Of a DNA stretch of 64,000 nt, positions 37,125 through 45,636 are shown piece by piece; the first letter of the stretch is position 1; each line of letters opens with the position of its first letter. This DNA is from Dyadobacter tibetensis Y620-1 (GTDB lineage: Bacteria; Bacteroidota; Bacteroidia; Cytophagales; Spirosomataceae). Where the stretch lies: assembly GCF_000566685.1 (NCBI RefSeq), contig NZ_AZQN01000005.1:124001-188000 (forward strand), given 5' to 3'. Position numbers and translations under genes: made by a program. The notes beneath the pieces were generated by a model, which worked only from the letters and a program-made list of their open reading frames with translations, searched no databases and had not been told where the DNA came from.

Positions 37125-37812
37125 CGATGGTGTAAAATTTGTTGACTTTTGCTGAAATGGGGCTTCCTTTTCGTTCTAAAATAATATCATCCCGATCCGT
37201 AACATTACGTGCCAGATCCATTTCTAATGAATACAAGCTTTGCTCCATTATAAAACAACCCTCATGTTTAAAGGAATTCGTGTCAAGTGCTATTAAGTCC
37301 CTTCGTGGAATTACTGATTCAATAGGCACAAAATCAGATATTTGTCTTATGTCAGTTTCATACTCACCAATAAAAGCAAAATTGGATATTAAGCTTGCCA
37401 ATCCAAGAGTCGGTGTGTACACTGTTTTGTGTTGTTGAAGTGAGTTCTTGAGTCTCGAGTATAATTCTAGATCCGTATGACTGACATATATCCGATAATG
37501 TGGCTGATGAATAAACTCTGTTAACGTTGGTTTGGGAGGGGACCCCTCTTTTTTACGGCCCAACTCTGCTTTCAAATTGATTCCCAATCGTTGAAAGATT
37601 AATGGTCTATTCAAACTGATTCCCACCAAACAAGATTTATTTGCAAACGCCTCTAGATATTTGTTATCTTGTTTTTCTAAACCCAAAATAGCTCCAAGAA
37701 ATCCATAGAGACTGGTTTTAGGAGGAATTGCATAAGTTAAAGCCGAGGTAGTGGCATAAATCTTCTTGAAATGAGCATATTCTCCCCAAATGTCGAAAGC
37801 TAAAATTTTCAT
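37099..37812 (-). CDS. cas5: Cascade subunit Cas5 (type I-B)
   Basis: 237-residue RAMP protein that caps the 5' tag of the crRNA in Cascade. The opening MKILAFDIWGEYAHFKKIY and TSALTYAIPPKTSLYGFLGAI are typical of Cas5h/Cas5b. The loop around YVSHTDLELYSRL and the strand VYTPTLGLASLISNF agree. It lies 11 bp after cas7 and overlaps cas3 by 26 bp, consistent with translational coupling. Confidence 0.95.
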   Translation of the reverse strand: MKILAFDIWGEYAHFKKIYATTSALTYAIPPKTSLYGFLGAILGLEKQDNKYLEAFANKSCLVGISLNRPLIFQRLGINLKAELGRKKEGSPPKPTLTEFIHQPHYRIYVSHTDLELYSRLKNSLQQHKTVYTPTLGLASLISNFAFIGEYETDIRQISDFVPIESVIPRRDLIALDTNSFKHEGCFIMEQSLYSLEMDLARNVTDRDDIILERKGSPISAKVNKFYTIDGRNICLF

Positions 37813-37823
37813 AACTTTAGTTT

Positions 37824-38687
37824 TTATTTTGAGCGAATTGGGCTACTTAAAATGATACGATCGTCGATTATGGTCGTGATTTTGATGATTTTGTCGTTAT
37901 ATTTTTCTAGGGCTGCATTAAGCTCTGAAGTGTCAAGAATATAATCGGCCACATCTTCGAGGCCTTCCATTGTCTTATCCTCATTGAGAATAATATGCAG
38001 TCGTTGACAAAGGTCCCCAATGAAAAAGCCATCCCGGTAATCCACTTTAACTAGTAATCTAGGCATATGCCCTTTCTTCGAACGTGTTAGTAGATTCTTC
38101 GTGCCGTTCCACATTGCCTCAGTTAACTCCTCAATATCTTCATCAGAAGTGCCTAATCGTTTGGCTGCATTTTCATTTATTACGCCATGAAAGGCAACAA
38201 GTCCGTAAGTGATGTTATATTCTTCTCTGAATGTCTTTTGCTCGGCTCCTTCTTTTGTAGCGAATGCTCCAGTCCCTTTGATGAAATTATCTTTAGTTAT
38301 ATGATTAATAGTATATCCCATAGAGAATTGCACTGGGCCAGTAAATTGGTAATTTTTGCCCTTTACAGCTGAAACACCACCAAACAAACGAACATCAATG
38401 AATTTTTTCTTGAATTCCTCTTCGTTGGCATATGCCCCAGATCGTTGCTCGCCAGTGACTGCTTCGGTCCGAATAAAAATATCACCTCTTCCTGCATCTT
38501 GTCCATCAAACCCCTTGTCGAATAAATAGTCCCTTATAGTTCGTTTTAGTCGCACATCGGTTACCAAGCAACGATTGGTTTCTTCATCTAACCGAGGTCG
38601 ATTAGAGTCTAGCGGATCACCGTTTGGGTTACAGCGTTTTACGTCATATAAAAAGAGAAGTTCGCTACGATTTTGAATAGTACTCAT
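37824..38687 (-). CDS. cas7: Cascade backbone subunit Cas7 (Csh2 type)
   Basis: 287-residue RAMP protein that forms the helical backbone along the crRNA. The Csh2 start is clear: LLFLYDVKRCNPNGDPLDSN, with the Asn-Pro-Asn-Gly loop, followed by RLKRTIRDYLFDKG and FIDVRLFGG. FTGPVQFSMGYTINH is another conserved strand. Length is standard. It is translated 31 bp after cas8b. Confidence 0.96.
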   Translation of the reverse strand: MSTIQNRSELLFLYDVKRCNPNGDPLDSNRPRLDEETNRCLVTDVRLKRTIRDYLFDKGFDGQDAGRGDIFIRTEAVTGEQRSGAYANEEEFKKKFIDVRLFGGVSAVKGKNYQFTGPVQFSMGYTINHITKDNFIKGTGAFATKEGAEQKTFREEYNITYGLVAFHGVINENAAKRLGTSDEDIEELTEAMWNGTKNLLTRSKKGHMPRLLVKVDYRDGFFIGDLCQRLHIILNEDKTMEGLEDVADYILDTSELNAALEKYNDKIIKITTIIDDRIILSSPIRSK

Positions 38688-38718
38688 GTCTTTTGTGTTT
38701 TATTATTTGAAATTGGAT

Positions 38719-40581
38719 TTATTGATTGGATTCTCTTAGTTTTTTTAGTGCGCTGCGCTCCTTTTTTCTCTCTAAAAAAAACTCTCGTTGGATGATAAGT
38801 CCTAAGGAGAAAGCATAAGAGGTTTCTACCTTATTACAGGACTTTTCTGATCCTTTTGCAAAAGCCTTGTCAAATTTCGCTGCTAGCTGGATGAAACGTT
38901 CATATTCGCCGTAGAGTTTATCAGCCTTATGATACTCATCTGTCTTGGCCAATAGTTTTGGCATAATTTCCATCATTTCTCGATACCCTATACTCAAGTT
39001 GTTCAGCTTATGTGTGAACGGTCTACTTTTTAAATGTCCCTCTTGGGCATTTAAAAGGATTTCAGTTGCACTGCCTAAAAAGAAAGCTGCTTCACTTAAA
39101 GGTTTGTTTTGAAAGAAATTTGAGTGTTGCTCCACAAAGTCCTCAGCAACGAGATTTAAAGGTTTTTTTTCTGTTTCATCCATTTTTCCGAATAGTTCAA
39201 GAGATTGAAAATATTGATATATAGCAAATGTCCTTTTAACGGTTTGGGGGAATTTGTTAGCTTCTTCTTGCTGATTCTTAAAAGCGCTAACTATTATCTG
39301 CATAAACGCGGATAAAACTTGGTTTGCTTTTACTGGATTTTTGTAAAAAATGGCCTCCATTATTTGGAAGAAGAATGTCTCTGGCAGAAATTTTTTTATT
39401 TCATATAGGGTAAGGCTAAATTGATAAACTTCCCCTTTTTTAGTTGTTACCTTAGTAATAGGCTCATAATAGGTTTCGATGATTTTTTTCTGATTGAGGA
39501 TTAGATTAAACCTAGAAGGCAATACATCGGATATATGAATTTTTATAGAAAATTGTGCTTGCTTCTGTTCATAGAAAAATATGTCATAATAAATACTATT
39601 TTGACTTAATTTTTCTTCCTCAATTATTCTGTTAAAAATACCTTCCGAGTAGAATATTGAATTAATTTGTCCTGTGGTCCCAATTCGGTTATTCTTCTTG
39701 TTTTGGACAAATACTTCTACTATCTCCTCTCTTAAATGCAGATCCTCTACCGCAATAAACCTGGGTAATACGAAAAACTTCAAGTTTTGAAATCCAAATG
39801 AGAGCCCATCTTCAAGTGCTCTTTGTGTGCCTTCCAGAATCTTTACAGCCTCTGGTGAAACGGGGAACATTTTATAGGAATTTTTAGGCTCAAATCCATT
39901 TCGAGAAAAAGGAAGATCGTTTACAGTAAAGCCAAGCGTATCGACACGCCCCCATACCTCAGATACAGGCTTATAGGTAACAGCACATATCTTATTAGCT
40001 GCTTTATAATCTTGACCTTTGCTCCTGAAGTATTTGTCGTAGGCCGCAACATCAAGAATCCTTCTCATCTCCTCTATCTCGCCAAGCCAACAGTCGTCAA
40101 TTTTTAGGGTGAATAAGTAATTCTTCTTTTCACTACATTTTTCAATTACAAAGTCTTCAAATCTTGGACGTAGTTGTTCAATAAGTAGTGAAGTGTTGAA
40201 GAAAGTATTGTAGACTTTTGGATCTGATTGTAGGCATCTATTTAATTTATCAAGAAATTTATCAATACTGTTGTCTAAATCCTTTCTATTCTTGGCAGAT
40301 GTTTTAGGATTATTGCCGATGGGTAGGTTGTAGAAATGAAGGGTGGGTAATATACTCGTGGAACGGGCTGAAGCTAGTTCTCTAAAAAGATATTTATCAT
40401 TCCATGTTTTACGATATGTTTGTAAGGAAATGTTTTCTAACTCTCCTTTTTTGATATCCACTACAATTACCTGTTCATTTTCAGACCGATCTGAATATGC
40501 AGAACCATAAGCTTGAAAGTATCGCTTCATGGGTCCTATCTTTTGAAGTTGTTCTCCGAATTGATAAATTGTTTTGATCAT
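38719..40581 (-). CDS. cas8b: Cascade large subunit Cas8b (TM1802/Csh1-like)
   Basis: Large subunit of type I-B Cascade, expected to recognise the PAM and recruit Cas3. About 620 residues. It begins MIKTIYQFGEQLQKIGPM, the usual TM1802/Csh1 opening. ATG 40581 is preferred over the upstream ATGs at 40617 and 40602 because an AGAG site precedes it and no signal exists ahead of 40617. In the region where many relatives carry a zinc finger, this protein has ICAVTYKPVSEVWG and KMFPVSPEAVKIL: one Cys is left and the other expected Cys positions are Thr, Ser and Ala. The C-terminal third is helical, as in Cas8b proteins that absorb the small subunit. Confidence 0.88.
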   Translation of the reverse strand: MIKTIYQFGEQLQKIGPMKRYFQAYGSAYSDRSENEQVIVVDIKKGELENISLQTYRKTWNDKYLFRELASARSTSILPTLHFYNLPIGNNPKTSAKNRKDLDNSIDKFLDKLNRCLQSDPKVYNTFFNTSLLIEQLRPRFEDFVIEKCSEKKNYLFTLKIDDCWLGEIEEMRRILDVAAYDKYFRSKGQDYKAANKICAVTYKPVSEVWGRVDTLGFTVNDLPFSRNGFEPKNSYKMFPVSPEAVKILEGTQRALEDGLSFGFQNLKFFVLPRFIAVEDLHLREEIVEVFVQNKKNNRIGTTGQINSIFYSEGIFNRIIEEEKLSQNSIYYDIFFYEQKQAQFSIKIHISDVLPSRFNLILNQKKIIETYYEPITKVTTKKGEVYQFSLTLYEIKKFLPETFFFQIMEAIFYKNPVKANQVLSAFMQIIVSAFKNQQEEANKFPQTVKRTFAIYQYFQSLELFGKMDETEKKPLNLVAEDFVEQHSNFFQNKPLSEAAFFLGSATEILLNAQEGHLKSRPFTHKLNNLSIGYREMMEIMPKLLAKTDEYHKADKLYGEYERFIQLAAKFDKAFAKGSEKSCNKVETSYAFSLGLIIQREFFLERKKERSALKKLRESNQ

Positions 40582-40622
40582 AGCATATCTCTTTTTAAAC
40601 ATCGGCAATCTCGCCATCCTTT

Positions 40623-40639
40623 TTGACAGGGGCTGTCAA
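40623..40639. promoter_or_regulatory. 17-bp palindrome between the WYL gene and cas8b
   Basis: TTGACAGGGGCTGTCAA: two perfect 7-bp arms around GGG, 42 bp upstream of the preferred cas8b start and just after the WYL gene stop. It is not followed by a T-run in the cas direction, so a terminator is unlikely. Its place suggests an operator for the WYL regulator or another dimeric protein. Confidence 0.55.
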
Positions 40640-40655
40640 TGAGATAAGGATTTAG

Positions 40656-41549
40656 TTAATAATTCCGTTTTTTTTTAAGAAACTGTTTAAGCTCCTCGGG
40701 TTGATGGATCTGTACCTCGCCGGGTAGGCCTAAAAGGAACCTTCCAATGCCGCGAAAGTCGCGCACTTCGTAGCGGAAGGTATAGGGGAAGCGCAAGGGG
40801 ATGTCCTGGTCGTTAGCTACCGTCTTGCTGATAAAGCCCCTAGCTCCTGGAAACTCTTCGTAGAGTAGGTTATGAGCCAAAAAGGACAGTCTGATTTGCA
40901 CTAGGATGGGCTCGGGACCCGTAAATCCGAAAAGATCGAGCTCTGGGGGCTCTTCCTGGTGGGCGATGGGGGCGGCGCTTATTTCTACGTCCTCCATGCG
41001 GTGCACCTTAAAAGTTTTTTGAATGCCAGAACATACTTCGTAGGCATTGAGGGTTCCAAAGTCGTCGGTAAGTCCTAGGGGTTCTACCAGCCTATCGGTC
41101 ACGGTGGCCGAATGATTGGAATGATAGCGCAGCAGCGTCACCCTTCGACGGGCCTGAATAGCCTCTTCCAGCTTACTGATTAGCCCAGCCCGCTGTTTGT
41201 CTGCTAGGTCATCGGCTAGTGGAATAAGCTCGCTGGAAAGATAGAGCTTGCGTTCGATGCTTGCCTTCAAGGGATGGTTGGCTGGAAAACCGGACAGGTG
41301 CATACGTACCAGGCGGGTCTCTTCTAAGGTGAACATTCCGCTCTTTTGTTGGAGCTGTTCCCCTAGATAGTAACGGTTTTGCTCGTCTTTTTCTAGGACA
41401 TAGCCCACATTTTGTAATACCAAAATATCCCTGTAGATGGTTCGTGGCGTGGTCGACAGGAGTAATGCCAGGTGTTCTATGGTTCGTTTGTTTTGATGCA
41501 GTATCCGGATCAGTCTTAGGATCCTTTCGGTCTTGGGTATGTCACTCAT
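40656..41549 (-). CDS. WYL-domain HTH transcriptional regulator
   Basis: 297-residue regulator with a DeoR/HTH_11-type winged helix at the N-terminus (TERILRLIRILHQNKRTIEH, STTPRTIYRDILVLQNVG). A WYL domain at about 130-205 contains RYHSNHSATVTDRLVEPLGL and TLNAYEVCSG. WYL domains sense nucleic-acid or nucleotide ligands, and WYL regulators are often found by CRISPR-Cas and other defence loci. It lies directly upstream of cas8b on the same strand, with 74 bp between its stop and the cas8b start, so it probably controls or is co-transcribed with the cas genes. Confidence 0.9.
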   Translation of the reverse strand: MSDIPKTERILRLIRILHQNKRTIEHLALLLSTTPRTIYRDILVLQNVGYVLEKDEQNRYYLGEQLQQKSGMFTLEETRLVRMHLSGFPANHPLKASIERKLYLSSELIPLADDLADKQRAGLISKLEEAIQARRRVTLLRYHSNHSATVTDRLVEPLGLTDDFGTLNAYEVCSGIQKTFKVHRMEDVEISAAPIAHQEEPPELDLFGFTGPEPILVQIRLSFLAHNLLYEEFPGARGFISKTVANDQDIPLRFPYTFRYEVRDFRGIGRFLLGLPGEVQIHQPEELKQFLKKKRNY

Positions 41550-41731
41550 AAGTTTACTTTTATCAGCGGGATTCGAATTCTAAAGGGGTTTCGTGTGGTT
41601 ACAAAATGCATTATATGAATTTTATTTGTATTATGTTGATCAAAATTATTATTCTTATTATACGGCAGTAGGGTACGAGGGCAATTCTATTTTTTCTGTG
41701 ATGCTCTTTTGGAGAATTAAATTAAGGATAG

Positions 41732-41929
41732 TGGGCAGTTGATCCGACCTATGGGGCAGCCTCTGGCGCGGTCATTGGAGGGGGCGGTGCAGCATTAAAT
41801 GGGGCAAATATCTGGAAAGGCGTCGCCTGGGGCGCAGCATTGGGAGGAGTTGCTGGTGGGGTAACGGGTGGAATTGAAGCCAATAAGCTTGGTGCCAATG
41901 TATGGACGGGGGCGATCCATTTTTTTTAA
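41732..41929 (+). pseudogene. RHS protein C-terminal remnant
   Basis: An open stretch ending in TAA at 41927-41929 encodes a Gly/Ala-rich sequence (TYGAASGAVIGGGGAALNG, NIWKGVAWGAALGGVAGG). This is the Gly-rich segment that follows the RHS core in Bacteroidota polymorphic-toxin proteins, ahead of the toxin tip. It starts after an in-frame stop, has no start codon and no core, so it is a leftover 3' end. The broken lipoprotein gene begins 20 bp later. Confidence 0.7.
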
Positions 41930-41948
41930 TCCGAAGAATCAAACTACC

Positions 41949-42624
41949 ATGAAAGCTTTTATATTTATTATTGGCATGGGATGCCTTTGTTTGTGCTGCA
42001 GAAGCAAAGAGAAACTCAAAGATGTGTTAATTAGCCCATCCGTTTATACCATTGAAGATACATTATTCTTATGAAGATACATTATTCTTAAAATGGAATT
42101 TCAGAAACGCTACGGATAGCAACTTCGTTATACCGACACTTTTTACATTTCGGCGGTTGGATGGTGAGGATCGCAACACCTATAGTAATAAGGAAAATGG
42201 TCTTATAGAAATTGGGAAAATGCTAATAGTACCATATAAGTATATAAAGCAAGTCCCTGATTTTACCCATGATTCTTTGTTACATATTCAAATCAGAAAT
42301 GTTGATTCTAAACATTATTTAGGAAACCCACCACTTACTCTTTATGATTACATTTATAATAGTGATGATTGCCCTATGTTTATTTTTTTAAAAGCACATG
42401 CGGAGAAACAGTTGCTTTTTATGTTCAAACCAGAAGTAAAGGGCCGGTATATGATAGGGTTTGAAACAAAGAAATCAATTGACCGTACTTCTTTACGTGT
42501 AAGGGGTGATTCAATAGTAAAAAGGGGCGTTCCTTTATTGCAGGAGATCATAGGAAACCGTGTAGAGGGTTATAGTTTTGACTATGGTGAATTTAAAATC
42601 GATTCCCTAGAAGTGGATCTTTAA
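41949..42624 (+). pseudogene. Lipoprotein gene broken by a 19-bp tandem duplication
   Basis: Starts with a lipoprotein-type signal (MKAFIFIIGMGCLCLCC). After 40 codons it hits TGA because a 19-bp unit is present twice in tandem (42053-42071 and 42072-42090). Taking out one copy restores a single frame of about 218 residues through to the TAA at 42622-42624, joining TIEDTLFL to KWNFRNATDSNF. No known family is recognised. The downstream part alone has an ATG at 42052 but no signal peptide. It follows an RHS tail remnant, so an immunity or cargo role is conceivable but unproven. The duplication looks recent: the copies are identical. Confidence 0.75.
42053..42090. repeat. 19-bp perfect tandem duplication
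   Basis: Unit TGAAGATACATTATTCTTA occurs at 42053-42071 and again at 42072-42090 without a mismatch. Since 19 is not a multiple of three, it shifts the reading frame of the surrounding gene. Confidence 0.95.
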
Positions 42625-42851
42625 TCAGAACTGTAGACAACATGCTGTTTTCAAGCGTTTCCTAATCCGAGCACAAAATAATTATATTTTAAAATGACCC
42701 GCTGGATGGTACTTCCTCTGGTTTATGATTGGTTCATCCATTTAAATAAGCTAAAAGTAAAAATTCTTTGATTTATTGAAAAGGTCATGGTAACTGATAG
42801 CATGGGAGCCCAGCAACCGTTTGTCTCTTGGAGGAGATGGAGGGCCTATGA

Positions 42852-43078
42852 TTCTTGGGTTCTACTGGCACCAACGGAAAGCTTAAAAGGAACTATTCCC
42901 GACTGGCCTGGGCGGCCCCGGTTGATTAACAAGAACGCAACGCGGTTGGCGGAAGGCTTTATGACCCTGTTTTGGGGTGGATGCTGAGTCCTGAGAACTA
43001 TGTGGGCGATGGAGGATATAGCCATGATTATAATAGGGCCGCATAGGCAGGTATACCTATGCGAAGAATAATCCACTC
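42852..43078 (+). pseudogene. RHS core remnant
   Basis: Translation gives NGKLKRNYSRLAWAAPVD, a stop at 42927-42929, then GGRLYDPVLGWMLSPENYVG with DGGYSHDYNR, a stop at 43044-43046, and after a frameshift GRYTYAKNNPL. The YDPxLGxxLSPxNY...YNRYTYAxNNPL series is the signature of the RHS repeat-associated core of Bacteroidota. With two stops and one frameshift in 230 bp it is a dead fragment. It lies downstream of the tail fragment at 41732, so the two pieces come from different copies or from a rearrangement. Confidence 0.8.
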
Positions 43079-43084
43079 AACCGT

Positions 43085-43104
43085 GGTCTGTGTCTTCACA
43101 GACC
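43085..43104. other. Stem-loop after the RHS core remnant
   Basis: Perfect 8-bp stem GGTCTGTG / CACAGACC with a TCTT loop and no T-run. A related sequence (GTCCGTGTTTACAGACC) occurs at about 43272-43288. The role is unknown; possibly part of the decayed RHS unit. Confidence 0.5.
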
Positions 43105-43778
43105 CATTGGCAATGAATTGAATTCCGGTTAGATTTTAAGAAGAAAGACGTTCTTTGATTTATTGAGATGATACTTATATACCGGATTTATCTATTTGGT
43201 TATATATATTGCATCGCCTCAACTGTGAGCTGTTGTCATTGAGGGAATACCACAACAGTACATTAATTCTTGTCCGTGTTTACAGACCGGATACGAAAAA
43301 GTTCGTTGATATAGGACTAGACAAATGTCGCAGAAGAAGGTCTGTGGAGAGACAAACCACGGAATTGAAAAGTGTACCCTACGTCTTTGTTAAGATAGAT
43401 GATCTACAAAAGACGCCTCGGGCCGGAAGGATGGATTTAAGAGTCGTTTTTATGGGGTAAGACTAAAATGTGATGAAAGGGGCTCTGCCGGCATCATTGC
43501 TATTTCCGGCCGTAATCTGTAAAATAGAAGGAAAACTTCCTGTATCGGCTAGGGTACTGATGGGGCCAAGGGTCAAATTAGCAAAATAAATGTTGGGGAG
43601 GCACTAATGAAGATTTCAAAAGATCAGGTTGTGGCTGTCGGAAATAAACCTTTAGATTCGAATACATGGATTTATGCACAACCTAAGAAAAATATATTTT
43701 CTAAAAACAATGTTTATTTATTGATATTCAATAATTATTTATTGTACTTTCGTAGGTAAATAAATCCGTGCATTCTCT
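43105..43778. other. Gene-poor stretch between the RHS remnant and the DUF2975 gene
   Basis: No convincing gene is seen. The 16-bp string TTCTTTGATTTATTGA at 43151-43166 repeats one at 42764-42779, suggesting an old duplication inside the RHS debris. An 83-codon ORF at 43209-43460 has no family resemblance and no ribosome site. A weak promoter-like pair for the next gene is TTG at 43721 with TACTTTCG at 43745-43752, close to the Bacteroidota TTG...TAnnTTTG pattern. Confidence 0.45.
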
Positions 43779-44258
43779 ATGAAAAAAGTTTCAATCGTAT
43801 TTCTTCAAGCAGTGATCGTGCTTTTAGGCATGGTAATCCTTGCCATTTTGATTCGGGTTCCCTTAACGGAGGGAAGAGCTACAAACTTAGACTTGTTGAG
43901 TATTTATACGGACCCGTTAATTTTGTATGGATACGCAACATCCATTGCTTTCTTTGTTGCCTTGTACAAGGCGTTCAGATTACTTGGCTATATTGGCCAA
44001 AATAAAGTATTCTCATCCAAATCTGTTAGGACTTTAAGGAGTATAAAGTATTGTGCGATCGTATTTAGTATTTTAATCGTGGCCGCTGGGCTGTACATAA
44101 GAATATTTTTTGATAAGGATGACGACCCGGCGGGTTTTCTTGCCCTTTGCCTTGTAACGATTCTTGCTTCTGTAGTAGTTGCTACTTCTGCCGCAATCTT
44201 TGAAAAATTATTACAGAATGCCGTTGATATGAAATCCGAAAATGATTTAACAGTTTAA
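43779..44258 (+). CDS. DUF2975 membrane protein
   Basis: 159-residue integral membrane protein with four predicted helices: about 7-27, 45-68, 90-110 and 118-140. The middle part reads YKAFRLLGYIGQNKVFSSKS, as in DUF2975 proteins of Bacteroidota and Firmicutes (YoaS-like). Function unknown. It is followed 3 bp later by a small XRE regulator; the two-gene pairing is a known recurring arrangement, in which the small regulator controls the membrane protein. The pair sits intact inside an otherwise decayed region. Confidence 0.82.
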   Translation: MKKVSIVFLQAVIVLLGMVILAILIRVPLTEGRATNLDLLSIYTDPLILYGYATSIAFFVALYKAFRLLGYIGQNKVFSSKSVRTLRSIKYCAIVFSILIVAAGLYIRIFFDKDDDPAGFLALCLVTILASVVVATSAAIFEKLLQNAVDMKSENDLTV

Positions 44259-44261
44259 GCT

Positions 44262-44480
44262 ATGCCAATTATAGTAAACTTGGACGTGATGATGGCCAAG
44301 CGAAAAATTTCCCTGAATGAACTTTCTGAAAGAGTTGATTTGACATTATCAAACCTGTCTATCTTAAAGACAGGTAAGGCGAAAGCAATACGTTTTAGCA
44401 CATTGGAGGCCATTTGTAAGGCATTAGACTGCCAACCGGCAGACCTTTTGGAATATCGATATGACGAAAATCATCCCTAG
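44262..44480 (+). CDS. Small XRE/Cro-C1 type regulator (YozG-like)
   Basis: 72 residues consisting almost only of a helix-turn-helix: LDVMMAKRKISLNELSERVD, LTLSNLSILKTGKAKAIRFS, LEAICKALDCQPADLLEY. The IxLxxLMAxRKxS opening and the ending CQPADLLEYR match the YozG group, encoded beside DUF2975 membrane proteins. It starts 3 bp after the DUF2975 stop, so the two are surely cotranscribed. Confidence 0.88.
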   Translation: MPIIVNLDVMMAKRKISLNELSERVDLTLSNLSILKTGKAKAIRFSTLEAICKALDCQPADLLEYRYDENHP

Positions 44481-44557
44481 ACCAATAGCCGTTTAAAAAA
44501 AAAAAAGAGAAGTACTAATCCGCTGAAAATTTCAAAATAGATCCAAATGACATAGAT

Positions 44558-45463
44558 ATGAGAATGGTGATATTTTTTATTCGGAATATACTACTATTGA
44601 TGTTTATGTTATTTGTAGAATCAGGTTTTGCGAAAAATCGGATGACTGAAATTACTTTAACAGGCAGCACACCAGGAGACAAATCGATCAGGAAAATGTT
44701 TTCCATTCCAACGGAAGTCAAGGTGGATTTTATTCGATGGAATTTAAGATTGTACGATAAAAGTGCTTTCGAATTGGAAATAGCCTATGGGGAATCGAAA
44801 CCGAATACCTTGGATTTTAAAAGGGAGGATAAACAAAGCATAAAAGGAACCTATTTGATTGCAAAAAATCAGGGGGAAAATCAATTTAAAGAGATTTATC
44901 AGTTAAAAAGCGATGATTTAGCTGAAATAATTTCTATTGTCAAAATAAATGAAAGGCTCTTTCATATTCTGACCGGCCAAAGTAACCTGATGATTGGGAA
45001 CGGAGGTTGGAGCTATACGCTAAATAGAAAGGCTCCAATAGAACCCGGTGAAATCTTAATTTCTTCAAAAGAGCCTGACGGCAGATCCTTACAACTTGTA
45101 TATGCGGGGAGAACACCCTGCCAAGAATTCGCTAGGGAGCATCCTGCCATGAAGGTGGGTCCCACTTGTTTTAAACTGAAATGGAAGCTCGTTCTTAACA
45201 GAGATCCTGCAACTTATCTTCCAACAACATGTACCCTTCGTACTATTGTGAATAATGGCCTTCGAGAGATTAAAGGAAGTTGGACCATTGATAAAGGGAC
45301 CCATCCGGAAGCAATAATTATTAAAATCCAAACAGAAAATTTATCTGAACCAATTTTGCTATTAATGGGTGACGAGAATGTACTGTTTTTTCTTGACCGG
45401 AATTACAATCTGTTAATAGGGAATGAAGATTTTAGTTTTGTAGTGAACAAAGTTGTTCCCTAA
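44558..45463 (+). CDS. Secreted hypothetical protein, possibly NlpE-like repeats
   Basis: 301 residues with an N-terminal signal (IRNILLLMFMLFVESGFA, cleavage near 25). Two similar halves can be seen, each ending in the same kind of motif: LTGQSNLMIGNGGWSYTLNR in the middle and LDRNYNLLIGNEDFSFVVNK at the end. In the second half TPCQEF...CFKLKWKLVLNRDPATY recalls the small-barrel NlpE fold, where a Cys pair and a sugar-like 'L.L..DgtY' pattern occur. I offer this only as a possibility. Translation begins 78 bp after the XRE gene, with a run of A before it. The region just behind it is non-coding. Confidence 0.65.
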   Translation: MRMVIFFIRNILLLMFMLFVESGFAKNRMTEITLTGSTPGDKSIRKMFSIPTEVKVDFIRWNLRLYDKSAFELEIAYGESKPNTLDFKREDKQSIKGTYLIAKNQGENQFKEIYQLKSDDLAEIISIVKINERLFHILTGQSNLMIGNGGWSYTLNRKAPIEPGEILISSKEPDGRSLQLVYAGRTPCQEFAREHPAMKVGPTCFKLKWKLVLNRDPATYLPTTCTLRTIVNNGLREIKGSWTIDKGTHPEAIIIKIQTENLSEPILLLMGDENVLFFLDRNYNLLIGNEDFSFVVNKVVP

Positions 45464-45636
45464 GTAAACGAAAGGCCGGGGAAGGGAAATTTAGGAGCCG
45501 TTACCGGACTGCGAATAAAAATCCAGAGAAAAAGTCCCTCGGATCTTATACGGCCCCAATCGGCGTCGCATCGGTATGCAACGAAATAAAATATCTATAA
45601 ACATATAATCCCTATAGGATTCTATATGCATCAACG

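Noticed and set aside
27203..41549. Possibility of a type III or hybrid CRISPR system
   Set aside because: No cas10, csm or cmr genes are present; Cas8b, Cas7 (Csh2), Cas5 and an HD-helicase Cas3 make it type I-B.
41560..41585. TTCGAATCCCGC on the minus strand, like the T-arm of a tRNA
   Set aside because: Only the 3' half of a T-arm is present; there is no matching 5' stem, anticodon arm or acceptor stem. Possibly chance, or too little left for an attachment-site claim.
43209..43460. 83-codon ORF on the plus strand
   Set aside because: No ribosome site, no family resemblance and many Arg/Lys clusters; it lies in RHS debris.
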